Source: Paraburkholderia bryophila
Lineage (GTDB): Bacteria > Pseudomonadota > Gammaproteobacteria > Burkholderiales > Burkholderiaceae
Length of the DNA stretch: 64,000 bases
Reading direction: 5' to 3'
Assembly: GCF_013409255.1 (NCBI RefSeq)
Contig: NZ_JACCAS010000001.1
Coordinates: 4,464,001 to 4,528,000 of the forward strand
The position numbers and the translations under genes are program-made. Positions 45,607 to 54,755 of this stretch are shown here, piece after piece; the first letter of the stretch is position 1, and the number at the start of each line of letters is the position of its first letter. The notes under the pieces were generated by a model, which searched no databases, was not told the DNA's origin, and worked only from the letters and a program-made list of their open reading frames with translations.

Positions 45607-45990
45607 TCAATACCAGTGATGTTTTTCCCAGAATTTTCGAGCGACCTGAACCGTGTGGTAACGGCCTAGCAAGTAGCGAATTCCACCTTGGCATTCTTCA
45701 ACCGCGTTGCCAAATGATTTTTCACCATTTGGATTCAGTCCATATTGCGGGCGAAGCAATTGGAAGAGGCCTCGGGCAGTCGATTCGGAATTGCGGGTGC
45801 CGACAACGCCGCTTGACTCTTGAGCCATGATCCAGAGTAAATCGTTGAAATCGGTGAGCGGGACGCCCTCAAGTGACATCGCGGTGCGCAGCGCGTTTTG
45901 AGAAGTAACGGGGACCGCGGCGGGATTTTTTGCTATCCATCCCTTCTTGCTGTGTTTGATTTGACGATGGTTATGTGCATGCTTGCTCAT
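45607..45990 (-). CDS. lysozyme/lytic transglycosylase-like protein without signal peptide
   Basis: The 127-residue protein has a basic, His-rich N-terminus (MSKHAHNHRQIKHSKKG) and then a domain that reads like a soluble lytic transglycosylase/lysozyme-like fold: a catalytic Glu candidate at E58 in WIMAQESSGVVGTRNSES, ARGLFQLLRPQYG, and a closing GIRYLLGRYHTVQVARKFWEKHHWY. This order (E-S-x, GLFQL, I-x-Y-L-x-x-R-Y) is the SLT signature. There is no signal peptide, so it must be exported by a secretion system, by lysis, or be phage derived. Base composition is nearer 50% GC than the window average. No strong ribosome site precedes the ATG. Confidence 0.7.
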   Translation of the reverse strand: MSKHAHNHRQIKHSKKGWIAKNPAAVPVTSQNALRTAMSLEGVPLTDFNDLLWIMAQESSGVVGTRNSESTARGLFQLLRPQYGLNPNGEKSFGNAVEECQGGIRYLLGRYHTVQVARKFWEKHHWY

Positions 45991-46229
45991 ACGGAATATC
46001 TAATTCGCATTTGGTCGGATTCGGTTAAATCGAAAGATCGATTAGATCATGCACGTCTTGAGATTTTCAACAACATCACACTTTTGTGACGAAATTGATG
46101 CAATGAGCAATGAGTTGAGAAGTTGATCGTAGCGAATGCGGTCACCTGGTAGCAACGTACTCCACGCGTTCCAACGTCCCCCGCCCCCCACAAGGCATAA
46201 TCAACGCTGTTTTCCTCCGACAGCCGACG

Positions 46230-48326
46230 ATGCCCGCTTCCCCCGCTTCTTTCTCCTGGCCGCTTTCCCCCGATCCTTTCCTGTCGCTCGAAGACCTCGA
46301 CGACGCCGACGCTCTCGCCTGGGTCGAGCGGCAAAACGCGAGCACGCGCGCCGCGTGGTGCGATAACGCCGAATTCGAAGCGCTCAAACAGCAACTCGCC
46401 GACGCCTATCTGCCGCGCGAACGTCCGGTGATTCCCGATCGCTGGAAGGATTGGGCGTACGACCTCTGGCAGGACGAGCGCAACCCCAAAGGCATCTGGC
46501 GACGCACCACATGGGCGGCCTGGCGCAGCGGCGCACCGGTCTGGCAGACCCTGCTCGACTTCGACGCGCTCGGCGCCGCCGAAGGCACGCCATGGGTCTG
46601 CGTCGAACTCGACATTCTTTATCCCGATGGCGATCGCGCGTTGATCACGCTGTCGCCGGGCGGCTCGGATGCGCTGGTGGTGCGCGAGTTCGACATTGAC
46701 GCGCAGCAGTTCGTCGACGGCGGTTTCGCGATCGCGAAGGCCGGCAAGCACACGGCGTCGTGGATCGATCGGGACACGCTTTACGTCGGCTGGGACAACG
46801 GTCGTAAGACGCTGACGCGCTCGGGCTATCCGCGCGAGGTGCGGCGCTGGACCCGCGGCACGGCACTGGCCGATGCGCCTGTCGTCTTCAAGGCCGCGTT
46901 CGGCGATATCGGCGTGGAAGCGCATTACGATCCGATCGAACAGCGCCACACGGTGGCGAGCAGCGTCGATTTCTTCGACTCGTACACCTACTACCTCGAC
47001 AGCGGCGGGGCGCCCGATGTGTGGCATCGATACGAGGTGCCGTCGCACGTCGGGGTCGGCGGCTGGCAAGGCTGGCTGCTATTCGAACCGCGCCTCGATT
47101 GGGAGTGCAACGGCGTGCATCATCCGGGCGGTTCGTTGCTGGCCATTCGCGAGGACGCGTTCATGCGCGGCGAGCGCGACGTCGTGCCGTTGTTCACGCC
47201 GACGCCGCTCACGTCCGCCTGCGAGTGGACGCACACGCGCAACCATCTGATCGTCTCGTATCTGGACGACGTGCAGAACCGGACGCTGTTGTGGACGCCG
47301 TCGCAGCACAGCGATCAAACGTGGCATTGGGCACAACGTCTTTTCCCATCGCGCGACGATACGCAAGCCGACGTTTCACCGGTCGAGCCGACCCTCAACG
47401 ACGAAGTGTTCGTCGACACCGACGACTATCTGCAACCACCGGCCTATTGGCTCACCGACCTCACGCGCGAGAACCTGAGCGAATGGGAATTACTCGACCG
47501 CTGGCCGACGCAATTCGACGCGACGCAGTACGCCGTGACGCGCGGACATGCGATCTCCGCGGATGGCACACGCGTGCCGTACACGGTGATCGGCCCACGT
47601 GCCGGGCAAGCGTCGCTGCGCCCCTGTCTACTGAGCGGCTACGGCGGTTTCGCGATTCCGTTGCTGCCGAGCTATCTGACCGGGCAGGGCATCGGCTGGC
47701 TGGCGCGCGGCGGCGTGTACGTGGTCGCGCATATTCGCGGCGGCGGCGAGTTCGGCACGCGCTGGCATACGGAAGCGCAGGGCGCGCAGCGCCAGCGCGC
47801 ATTCGATGATTTTCTGGCGGTCGCCGTTGCGCTGGTCGCCAGCGGCGTGACGAGCGCCGCGCAACTGGGCATTCAAGGCGGCAGCAATGGCGGCTTGCTG
47901 GTGGCGGCGTGCATGGTGCAGCGTCCCGAGCTGTTCGGCGCGGTGGTCTGTGAGGTACCGTTGCTCGATATGAGCCGCTATCACCTGCTGCACGCGGGCG
48001 CGTCATGGATCGACGAATACGGCGACCCCGACGAGCCCGACGAAGCGCGTGCGCTGGCCGCGTATTCGCCGTATCACCGCGTATCGGCGGAAACGGTGTA
48101 CCCGCCGGTGCTGTTCACCACGTCGACGGCCGATGACCGCGTGCATCCCGGCCACGCGCGCAAGATGGCCGCACGCATGCAGGCGCAGGGACACGAGCGC
48201 GTCTGGTATCGGGAGAATACGGAGGGCGGCCACGGCGGCTCCGATGAGCTGGAGCAGGCCGAGCACGATGCGATGGTGTTCGAGTTTCTGTGGCGGACGT
48301 TGAGCGGCGCGTCGACGGTGCTATAG
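46230..48326 (+). CDS. prolyl oligopeptidase family (S9A) serine peptidase
   Basis: The 698-residue protein has an N-terminal seven-bladed propeller region (about 75-430) and a C-terminal alpha/beta-hydrolase domain (about 455-695). The nucleophile motif GGSNGG is at about residue 552, with the Asp in STADDRVHPGHA and the His in ENTEGGHGG. The N-terminal DPFLSLEDLDDADALAWVERQN is typical of the POP/oligopeptidase B branch. It is cytosolic and cuts short peptides, commonly after proline. No signal peptide is present. It converges on exonuclease III through a shared terminator. Confidence 0.92.
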   Translation: MPASPASFSWPLSPDPFLSLEDLDDADALAWVERQNASTRAAWCDNAEFEALKQQLADAYLPRERPVIPDRWKDWAYDLWQDERNPKGIWRRTTWAAWRSGAPVWQTLLDFDALGAAEGTPWVCVELDILYPDGDRALITLSPGGSDALVVREFDIDAQQFVDGGFAIAKAGKHTASWIDRDTLYVGWDNGRKTLTRSGYPREVRRWTRGTALADAPVVFKAAFGDIGVEAHYDPIEQRHTVASSVDFFDSYTYYLDSGGAPDVWHRYEVPSHVGVGGWQGWLLFEPRLDWECNGVHHPGGSLLAIREDAFMRGERDVVPLFTPTPLTSACEWTHTRNHLIVSYLDDVQNRTLLWTPSQHSDQTWHWAQRLFPSRDDTQADVSPVEPTLNDEVFVDTDDYLQPPAYWLTDLTRENLSEWELLDRWPTQFDATQYAVTRGHAISADGTRVPYTVIGPRAGQASLRPCLLSGYGGFAIPLLPSYLTGQGIGWLARGGVYVVAHIRGGGEFGTRWHTEAQGAQRQRAFDDFLAVAVALVASGVTSAAQLGIQGGSNGGLLVAACMVQRPELFGAVVCEVPLLDMSRYHLLHAGASWIDEYGDPDEPDEARALAAYSPYHRVSAETVYPPVLFTTSTADDRVHPGHARKMAARMQAQGHERVWYRENTEGGHGGSDELEQAEHDAMVFEFLWRTLSGASTVL

Positions 48327-48351
48327 AGGTCTGAAAGAACGGTGTCAAGCG

Positions 48352-48404
48352 AAAACGCCCGGTGCAAGACTTCTGGTTGGCGAAGTCTCTACACCGGGCG
48401 TTTT
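48352..48404. terminator. bidirectional terminator between convergent genes
   Basis: A 13-bp outer stem (48352-48364 with 48392-48404) with AAAA and TTTTT arms and an inner 5-bp stem lies between the ends of the peptidase and exonuclease III genes. Confidence 0.85.
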
Positions 48405-48443
48405 TGCGCCTGTCCGCAAACAATCAGCCTGATTCAGCCGAAT

Positions 48444-49220
48444 TCAGCCGAGTTGGGCCACCACCGGCGCGTGATCCGACGGCTGCTCCCACTTGCGCGG
48501 CACTTTGTCCACCTCGCACGAAGTACAGATCTCCGCGAGCGCCTTCGACAGCAGAATATGGTCGATGCGCATCCCCGCGTTGCGCCGGAACGCCATCATC
48601 CGGTAATCCCACCACGAGTAGATCTTCTCCGGCTGCTCGAACTGACGGAACGCGTCGGTGAGACCGAGTGCGATCAGCCGCACGAACTCGGCGCGCTCTT
48701 CGGGCGACACCAGATTCTGGCCTTCCCACGCTTTCGGATCGTGCACGTCGCGATCTTCCGGCGCGATGTTGTAGTCGCCGAGTAGCGCGAACTTCGGAGA
48801 CCGCGCCATCTCGCTCGCGACCCAGTCGTGCAGCGCGGCGAGCCAGCGCAGCTTGTACGCGAACTTGTCGGTGCCCGGCGCCTGGCCGTTCGGGAAATAC
48901 GCGGAGACGATGCGCACGCCTTCGATCGTCGCGGCAATCACGCGCTGCTGCGGATCTTCGAAGCCAGGAATGTTGCGCACCACACTGTCTTCGTCGACGT
49001 TCAGGCCCGCGCGCACCACGATGCCGACGCCGTTATAGGTCTTCTGGCCGGCGAACCAGCTTCGGTAGCCTTTCTCTTCGAGTTCGGCGCGCGGGAATTT
49101 GTCGTCGGTCAGTTTCAGTTCCTGCAGGCACAGCACGTCGGTGCCGCTGGCTTCGAGCCAGTCGATCACATGTTGCTGGCGCACTTTCAGGGAGTTGACG
49201 TTCCAGGTGGCGATTTTCAT
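48444..49220 (-). CDS. xth: exodeoxyribonuclease III
   Basis: The 258-residue protein is a full-length member of the ExoIII/AP endonuclease family: MKIATWNVNSLKVR, LCLQELKLTDDKFP (metal-binding Glu), GDYNIAPEDRDVH and the closing SDHAPVVAQL (catalytic Asp-His). It repairs abasic sites and 3' blocking ends of DNA in the cytosol. The family has several paralogues in Burkholderiales and I cannot tell which one this is. GAGAG precedes the ATG. Confidence 0.93.
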   Translation of the reverse strand: MKIATWNVNSLKVRQQHVIDWLEASGTDVLCLQELKLTDDKFPRAELEEKGYRSWFAGQKTYNGVGIVVRAGLNVDEDSVVRNIPGFEDPQQRVIAATIEGVRIVSAYFPNGQAPGTDKFAYKLRWLAALHDWVASEMARSPKFALLGDYNIAPEDRDVHDPKAWEGQNLVSPEERAEFVRLIALGLTDAFRQFEQPEKIYSWWDYRMMAFRRNAGMRIDHILLSKALAEICTSCEVDKVPRKWEQPSDHAPVVAQLG

Positions 49221-49403
49221 TTTCTCTCACATTCCTGCGGGATTCCGATAGTCCCGCATCTTATCGCGCGGCAGAACCGGTGGTGAAGGCGCGGCAGTGA
49301 AAAAATGCCGCGCGGCGAGCGGAAAATAAAAGCGCGACCGCCTCGGGGTGCGGCGTATAGTGAGACACCACATACGCGCGATCATGCGCACCGGGGAGGC
49401 ATC

Positions 49404-49691
49404 ATGGCGGAACGGTATCCAGCGCTTTATAAGGACTTCGAAGTGCACCCGCTGGTGTTCTCGCGGGCCTTCGACAAATTCGACGGCCACAAGCGTCATG
49501 CCGAAGGCTACGACGTCGCCGTACGCGTGTGCCGGCCGGGCGCGATCAGCGGCTCGACGGCGAGCCGCGTATTCCGTCTTGTGTTGCCTGCCACCTTCTC
49601 CGATTTCGGCGTCGCCAAACGTAGCGCGAGCCAGTACGGCGCGGACATCATCGACGGCAAAGTGGAAGGCGCCACGGTGCAGGATCTTTGA
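49404..49691 (+). CDS. conserved-looking small protein of unknown function
   Basis: The 95-residue protein begins MAERYPALYKDFEVHPLVFSR and is rich in aromatic and charged residues, without membrane or signal segments. GGGGAGG precedes the ATG at 49404, which is the strongest evidence that it is real. No family is recognised. It stands alone between exonuclease III and the initiator tRNA gene. Confidence 0.65.
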   Translation: MAERYPALYKDFEVHPLVFSRAFDKFDGHKRHAEGYDVAVRVCRPGAISGSTASRVFRLVLPATFSDFGVAKRSASQYGADIIDGKVEGATVQDL

Positions 49692-49753
49692 GCGTTGCAC
49701 GGACAGGTACGCAGTCGCGCGAAGCAGTCGCATGAAATAATTCGCACGAATGT

Positions 49754-49782
49754 TTGACGTTTAGATGACGCCACGCTATACT
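49754..49782 (+). promoter_or_regulatory. sigma-70 promoter of the initiator tRNA gene
   Basis: TTGACG (49754-49759) and TATACT (49777-49782) with exact 17-base spacing; transcription would start about six bases before the tRNA. Confidence 0.85.
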
Positions 49783-49794
49783 CTTTTTCTCTGA

Positions 49795-49871
<77 letters not shown>

Positions 49872-49881
49872 AGTATTGTTG

Positions 49882-49915
49882 AAAGCCCGCATGACGAAAG
49901 TCATGCGGGCTTTTT
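49882..49915 (+). terminator. terminator of the initiator tRNA gene
   Basis: A perfect 14-bp stem (49882-49895 with 49900-49913), GAAA loop and T-run, 11 bases after the tRNA. Confidence 0.92.
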
Positions 49916-50003
49916 GACTTCTGGGCGTGTGATTTGTTCAACGATGAAAGTGCTTGCAGTGCATCTGAAAACGCACAGCACAGCCCCCGCCCATCATCAA
50001 CCT

Positions 50004-50702
50004 CTACGCCGACTCAATCGCCCATTCCACCGCCGCCTGCGCATGCAGCGCCGTAGTGTCGAACACAGGCAACACAGAATCCTCCGGTTTGATCAGCAAC
50101 GAAATCTCGGTGCAGCCGAGAATCACGGCTTGCGCGCCACGCGCGGCCAGCGTTTCGATCACACGCTGATACACCGCGCGCGAATCGTCCTTCACTTTGC
50201 CGTGGCACAGCTCGTCGTAAATGATGCGATGCACGTCCGCGCGTTCGGCCTCATCGGGCACCCGTGTTTCGAGCCCGTGACGCTCGCGCAGCCGGCCGGT
50301 GTAAAACGTCTGCTCCATCGTATAGCGTGTGCCGAGCAAGCCGACCCGCTCGATGCCCGCGGCGCGCAATGCAGCGCCGGTCGGATCGGCGATGTGCAGG
50401 AACGGCACGTCGATCGCCTGCTCGATCGCTTCGCACACGCGATGCATCGTGTTGGTCGCGAGTATCACGAGTTCGGCGCCGCCGCGTTCGAGTTGGCGTG
50501 CGGCATCGGCCAATTGCTCGCCGAGCGCGGGCCAGTCGCCCGTGCGCTGCAGTGCCTCGATCGGTGCGAAGTCGACCGTGACCATCAGGCTGCGCGCATT
50601 GTGGTGGCCGCCCAGGCGTGCTTTCGTGTGGCGGTTGATAAGCTTGTAGTACTCGGCGGACGATTCCCAACTCATCCCGCCGATCACACCGATCGTTTTC
50701 AT
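50004..50702 (-). CDS. aspartate/glutamate racemase family protein
   Basis: The 232-residue protein has the racemase layout with two catalytic cysteine positions to check: ILATNTMHRVC in the first half carries Thr and Asn rather than Cys at the usual place (A-x-N-T), and AVILGCTEISLLI in the second half has Cys (near 189). Related amino acid racemases of the YgeA/AspR type have an ATNTMH-type first motif, so it may still racemise an acidic or broad amino acid, but full two-cysteine activity is not shown. GGAG supports ATG 50702. It is divergent from the cytosine deaminase. Confidence 0.85.
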   Translation of the reverse strand: MKTIGVIGGMSWESSAEYYKLINRHTKARLGGHHNARSLMVTVDFAPIEALQRTGDWPALGEQLADAARQLERGGAELVILATNTMHRVCEAIEQAIDVPFLHIADPTGAALRAAGIERVGLLGTRYTMEQTFYTGRLRERHGLETRVPDEAERADVHRIIYDELCHGKVKDDSRAVYQRVIETLAARGAQAVILGCTEISLLIKPEDSVLPVFDTTALHAQAAVEWAIESA

Positions 50703-50924
50703 AGGCCTGCTCCGCGAGTAGATGACGGATGCGGTAGCGCGAAGCCCGCGCACTCCGTTTGAATGGCCGAGTATAGGCGGCTGATGGCGTGGGCAGCCGG
50801 TACGCATTGCCCGCTGCTCGCCGGTACGGCCACGTGATAAAACGTGGGCACGGCGTTTCTGACGCCGATAGAATCGTGTCAATCGAGGAGCGACCGCAAC
50901 GGGTTGCATGGGGAGAAGCGACAC

Positions 50925-52217
50925 ATGGATCTGATCATCCGCCGCGCGACGCTGCCGCCGGGCGCCGCGCCGCACCACAAGCACACGGTCGACATCGGCA
51001 TCGAAGCCGGCCGCATCGTCGCCGTCGAGCCGAATCTGGCCGCCATCGCGGCCGAAGAAATCGACGCCGCCGGCTCGCTCGTCACGCCGCCGTTCGTCGA
51101 TCCGCATTTCCACATGGACGCGACGCTGTCGTACGGCTTGCCGCGCGTGAACGCGTCGGGCACCTTGCTCGAAGGCATCGCGCTGTGGGGCGAACTGAAG
51201 CCGGACCTGACGCAGGAAGCGTTGATCGAACGCGCGCTGCAGTACTGTGATTGGGCCGTCGCACGCGGGCTGCTGGCGATCCGCAGTCACGTCGACGTGT
51301 GCGATCCGCGCCTGCTCGCCGTCGAGGCGCTAGTTGAAGTAAAACGCCGCGTCGCGCCGTATCTCGACCTGCAACTCGTGGCCTTTCCGCAAGACGGCGT
51401 GCTGCGCAACGCGGGCGCGTTCGAGAACCTGAAGCGCGCGATCGCGATGGGCGTCGACGTGGTCGGCGGTATTCCGCATTTCGAGCGCACCATGGCCGAC
51501 GGCGCGCAGTCCGTGCGGCTGCTGTGCGAGTACGCGGCGGGGCAGGGCTTGCGCGTCGACATGCACTGCGACGAATCGGACGACCCGATGTCCCGCCACA
51601 TCGAAACGCTCGCCGCCGAAACGCACCGGCTCGGCTTGCAAGGGCGAGTGACCGGCTCGCATCTGACGTCGATGCATTCAATGGACAACTACTACGTCAG
51701 CAAGCTGCTGCCGCTCATGCGCGAAGCGGGCGTCGCCGCGATCGCGAATCCGCTGATCAACATCACGCTGCAAGGCCGCAGCGATACGTATCCGAAACGG
51801 CGCGGCATGACACGCGTGCCGGAGATGATGGCCGCCGGCATCACGGTCGCGTTCGGCCACGATTGCGTGATGGACCCGTGGTACAGCCTCGGCTCGGGCG
51901 ACATGCTCGAAGTCGCGCACATGGGCCTGCACGTCGCGCAGATGACGGGCGTCGACGGTATGCAGAAGTGTTTCGACGCGGTCACGGTGAATGCGGCGCG
52001 TATTCTCGGTCTGGAGGGCTACGGGATCGCGCCGGGATGCGCGGCGAATCTCGTGCTGCTCGATGCGCGCGATCCGGTCGAGGCGATCCGCTTGCGCGCC
52101 GCGCGGCTTGCGGTGGTGAGCCGCGGCAAGGTGGTGAGCCGTGCGCCGGCTGCGCGCGCGGCGTTGTCGCTGGAAGGGCGGCCTGAGCAGGTGGATTTCA
52201 AGCTGCATCGCGATTAG
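50925..52217 (+). CDS. codA: cytosine deaminase
   Basis: The 430-residue metal-dependent amidohydrolase resembles E. coli CodA throughout: the zinc HFH-type motif (PPFVDPHFHMDATLS), SHVDVCD, VVGGIPHFE, the DMHCDESDD segment, TSMHSMDNYYVSK, NPLINITLQGRSDTYPKRRG and GHDCVMDPWYSLGSGDML. It deaminates cytosine to uracil for pyrimidine salvage in the cytosol. GGGGAG precedes ATG 50925. No cytosine permease (codB) is adjacent. It ends in a terminator. Confidence 0.9.
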   Translation: MDLIIRRATLPPGAAPHHKHTVDIGIEAGRIVAVEPNLAAIAAEEIDAAGSLVTPPFVDPHFHMDATLSYGLPRVNASGTLLEGIALWGELKPDLTQEALIERALQYCDWAVARGLLAIRSHVDVCDPRLLAVEALVEVKRRVAPYLDLQLVAFPQDGVLRNAGAFENLKRAIAMGVDVVGGIPHFERTMADGAQSVRLLCEYAAGQGLRVDMHCDESDDPMSRHIETLAAETHRLGLQGRVTGSHLTSMHSMDNYYVSKLLPLMREAGVAAIANPLINITLQGRSDTYPKRRGMTRVPEMMAAGITVAFGHDCVMDPWYSLGSGDMLEVAHMGLHVAQMTGVDGMQKCFDAVTVNAARILGLEGYGIAPGCAANLVLLDARDPVEAIRLRAARLAVVSRGKVVSRAPAARAALSLEGRPEQVDFKLHRD

Positions 52218-52235
52218 CCGCAGTACGGGGAAAAG

Positions 52236-52273
52236 AAAAGCCGGTGATTTGCGAGAGCAAATCACCGGCTTTT
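52236..52273. terminator. bidirectional terminator
   Basis: A perfect 17-bp stem (52236-52252 with 52257-52273), GAGA loop and A/T arms, 18 bases after codA and 65 bases from the end of the convergent oligopeptidase gene. Confidence 0.92.
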
Positions 52274-52338
52274 TATCGACCGCGATCAAGCATGCAAACG
52301 CTCAACGGACCGCTCGAGCGCTAGCGTGAACCGCGCAA

Positions 52339-54447
52339 TCAATGCTCCGCGCCAGGCGCCATGCCGCTATGACGCAGCAACGCGTCGATATTCGGCTCGC
52401 GGCCGCGGAACGCCTTGAACGACTCCATCGCCGGACGGCTGCCGCCCACCTCCAGAATCTCCTTGCGATAACGCATGCCGGTTGCCTGATCGAGCACGCT
52501 GCCGCTCGCGGCTTGCGCCGCTTCCTCGAACGCGGCGTACGCATCCGCCGACAGCACTTCGGCCCACTTGTAGCTGTAGTAGCCCGCCGCGTAGCCGCCC
52601 GCGAAAATATGGCTGAACGTATTCGGCCAACGCGAGAACGCGGCCTGCGGCACCACGTGGAAACGCTCGTTGATCTCGCTCGCGAGTTCGGTGGCGTTCT
52701 GCGTGCCGGACGCATCGAAACCGGTATGCAGTTGCATGTCGAACATCGAGAACACGATCTGGCGCAACGTGCCCAACCCGCTCTGGAAGTTCTTCGCGGC
52801 CAGCATCTTGTCGAACAGATCGCGCGGCAACGGCTTGGCGGTGTCGACGTGCGAGGTCATGTCGCTGAGCACGTCCCACTCCCAGCAGAAGTTCTCCATG
52901 AATTGCGACGGCAGTTCGACCGCGTCCCACTCCACGCCATTGATGCCCGACACACCCAGCTCGTCGACGCGCGTCAGCATGTGATGCAAACCATGGCCGA
53001 ACTCGTGGAACAGCGTGATCACTTCGTCGTGCGTGAAGCAGGCGGGTTTGCCGCCGACCGGCGCCGAGAAGTTACAGGTCAGATACGCGACCGGCGTCTG
53101 CAAGCCGCCTTGCGCGTGCCGGTGACGGCCGCGCGCGTCGTCCATCCAGGCGCCGCCGCGTTTGCCTTCGCGTGCGTACAGATCGAGGTAGAACTGCGCG
53201 ACCAGGCCGCCGTCCTGATTCTCGACGCGGAAAAAGCGCACGTCCGGATGCCACACGGCTGCTTCGTCGCGACGGATGCGCACGCCGAACAGCGTCTCGG
53301 TCACCTTGAAGAGGCCCTTGAACACCGTGTCTTCCGGGAAGTACTGCTTGACCTCGTTCTCAGAGAACGAATAGCGCTGCTGGCGCAGACGTTCGGCGGC
53401 GAACGTCATGTCCCACGGCTGCAATTCGCTCATGCCGAGTTCGTTTGCGGCGAATTCGCGCAGCTCTTTCCAGTCCTGCTCGGCATGCGGACGCGCGCGC
53501 GTGGCGAGGTCTTCGAGGAAGGCCATGACCTGCGCGGGCGACTCGGCCATTTTCGGCGCGAGCGAGACTTCGGCGAAGTTGTTGTAGCCGAGCATGTGCG
53601 CTTCTTCCGCGCGCAATTTCAACTGGTCGGCGAGCACGGCGGTGTTGTCCCACGCCGCTTTGCCGCCGCCGTATTGCGGCCCGAGTTCGGACGCGCGCGT
53701 CACGTAGGCGCGATACATCGTTTCGCGCATTGGACGATTTTCCGAGTACTGCATCACCGGGAAATACGACGGGAAGTGCAGCGTGAATTTGTAGCCGGTT
53801 TTACCGTCGCGTTCGGCGGCTTCTTTCGCGCCTTCGATCACGTCTTCCGGCAGGCCGGCCAGTTGCTCGGTGGCGCCTTCTTCGACGAGATACGCGTACG
53901 CGTTGGTCGCGTCGAGCACGTGGTCGGAGAATGCTTTCGACAGCCCGGCCTGGCGTTCCTGCAGTTCAGCGAAATGCGGCTTCTGGTCTTCCGGCAATTC
54001 CGCGCCGGACAGACGGAAGTCGCGCAGCGCATTGCCGAGGATTTTCTTGCGCTCGCCGGTGAGCGACGCGAAGTCGCTGCTGGCGTGCAAGGTCTTGTAC
54101 TTTTCGTACAGCGCCAGATTCTGACCGACGCTCGACCAGAATTCGGTGACGCGCGGCAGGTTGTCGCCGTAGGCGGCGCGCAACTCAGGCGTGTCGGCGA
54201 CGGCGTTCAGATGGCCGACCACGCCCCAGGCGCGCGCCAGCGGTTCGGTGGCGCGCTCGACCGGTTCGACCACGTCGGTCCACGAAGCGGGAGTGATCGG
54301 CTGCGCGGCGCGTTCGACTGCGGCGGCCGCGTCGGCGAGCAACACGTCGAGCGCGGGTGTGACGTGTTCGGGGCGGATGTCGCCAAAACGCGGCAGGTCG
54401 GAGAAATCGAGGAGCGGATTGTCGTGCTTCGAGGGGGTAGTGGACAT
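52339..54447 (-). CDS. prlC: oligopeptidase A (M3 zinc metallopeptidase)
   Basis: The 702-residue protein is a full-length M3 peptidase: N-terminal helical domain (MSTTPSKHDNPLLDFSDLPRFG), and a zinc site HEFGHGLHH at about residue 480 with the third ligand Glu in GVEWDAVELPSQFMENFCWE. The segment TLRQIVFSMFDMQLH follows. It degrades signal peptides and other oligopeptides in the cytosol. AGGAAG lies before ATG 54447; an extension to 54600 has no support. A GCTTCGGT-type short tandem repeat is at 54482-54515, in its leader. Confidence 0.93.
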   Translation of the reverse strand: MSTTPSKHDNPLLDFSDLPRFGDIRPEHVTPALDVLLADAAAAVERAAQPITPASWTDVVEPVERATEPLARAWGVVGHLNAVADTPELRAAYGDNLPRVTEFWSSVGQNLALYEKYKTLHASSDFASLTGERKKILGNALRDFRLSGAELPEDQKPHFAELQERQAGLSKAFSDHVLDATNAYAYLVEEGATEQLAGLPEDVIEGAKEAAERDGKTGYKFTLHFPSYFPVMQYSENRPMRETMYRAYVTRASELGPQYGGGKAAWDNTAVLADQLKLRAEEAHMLGYNNFAEVSLAPKMAESPAQVMAFLEDLATRARPHAEQDWKELREFAANELGMSELQPWDMTFAAERLRQQRYSFSENEVKQYFPEDTVFKGLFKVTETLFGVRIRRDEAAVWHPDVRFFRVENQDGGLVAQFYLDLYAREGKRGGAWMDDARGRHRHAQGGLQTPVAYLTCNFSAPVGGKPACFTHDEVITLFHEFGHGLHHMLTRVDELGVSGINGVEWDAVELPSQFMENFCWEWDVLSDMTSHVDTAKPLPRDLFDKMLAAKNFQSGLGTLRQIVFSMFDMQLHTGFDASGTQNATELASEINERFHVVPQAAFSRWPNTFSHIFAGGYAAGYYSYKWAEVLSADAYAAFEEAAQAASGSVLDQATGMRYRKEILEVGGSRPAMESFKAFRGREPNIDALLRHSGMAPGAEH

Positions 54448-54755
54448 AAGGCTTCCTGTCTGACGCGAGTGAACGGGTAATCGGTGGATCGGTGCTTCGG
54501 TGCTTCGGTGCATCGGCGGGCGTCCCCGAGGGGACGGCGACCTACACCCGGTAGGGACATTATTGGGGCAGGGCACGCCGATTCCAATCCGTCGGCACAC
54601 AAATTATCAGATCAGCTTGTTCCGCGTGCACAGCGCCGCGCCGCCGCCCGTTTGTGCGACAGCGAACGGTGCAAATTGCTGCCGTGCCGCAAAGTGACGT
54701 GTCGCTGCCGGTCATCAGTCACCGGTCGGCGACGTTTTCTGCCTGAGAGGTATCG

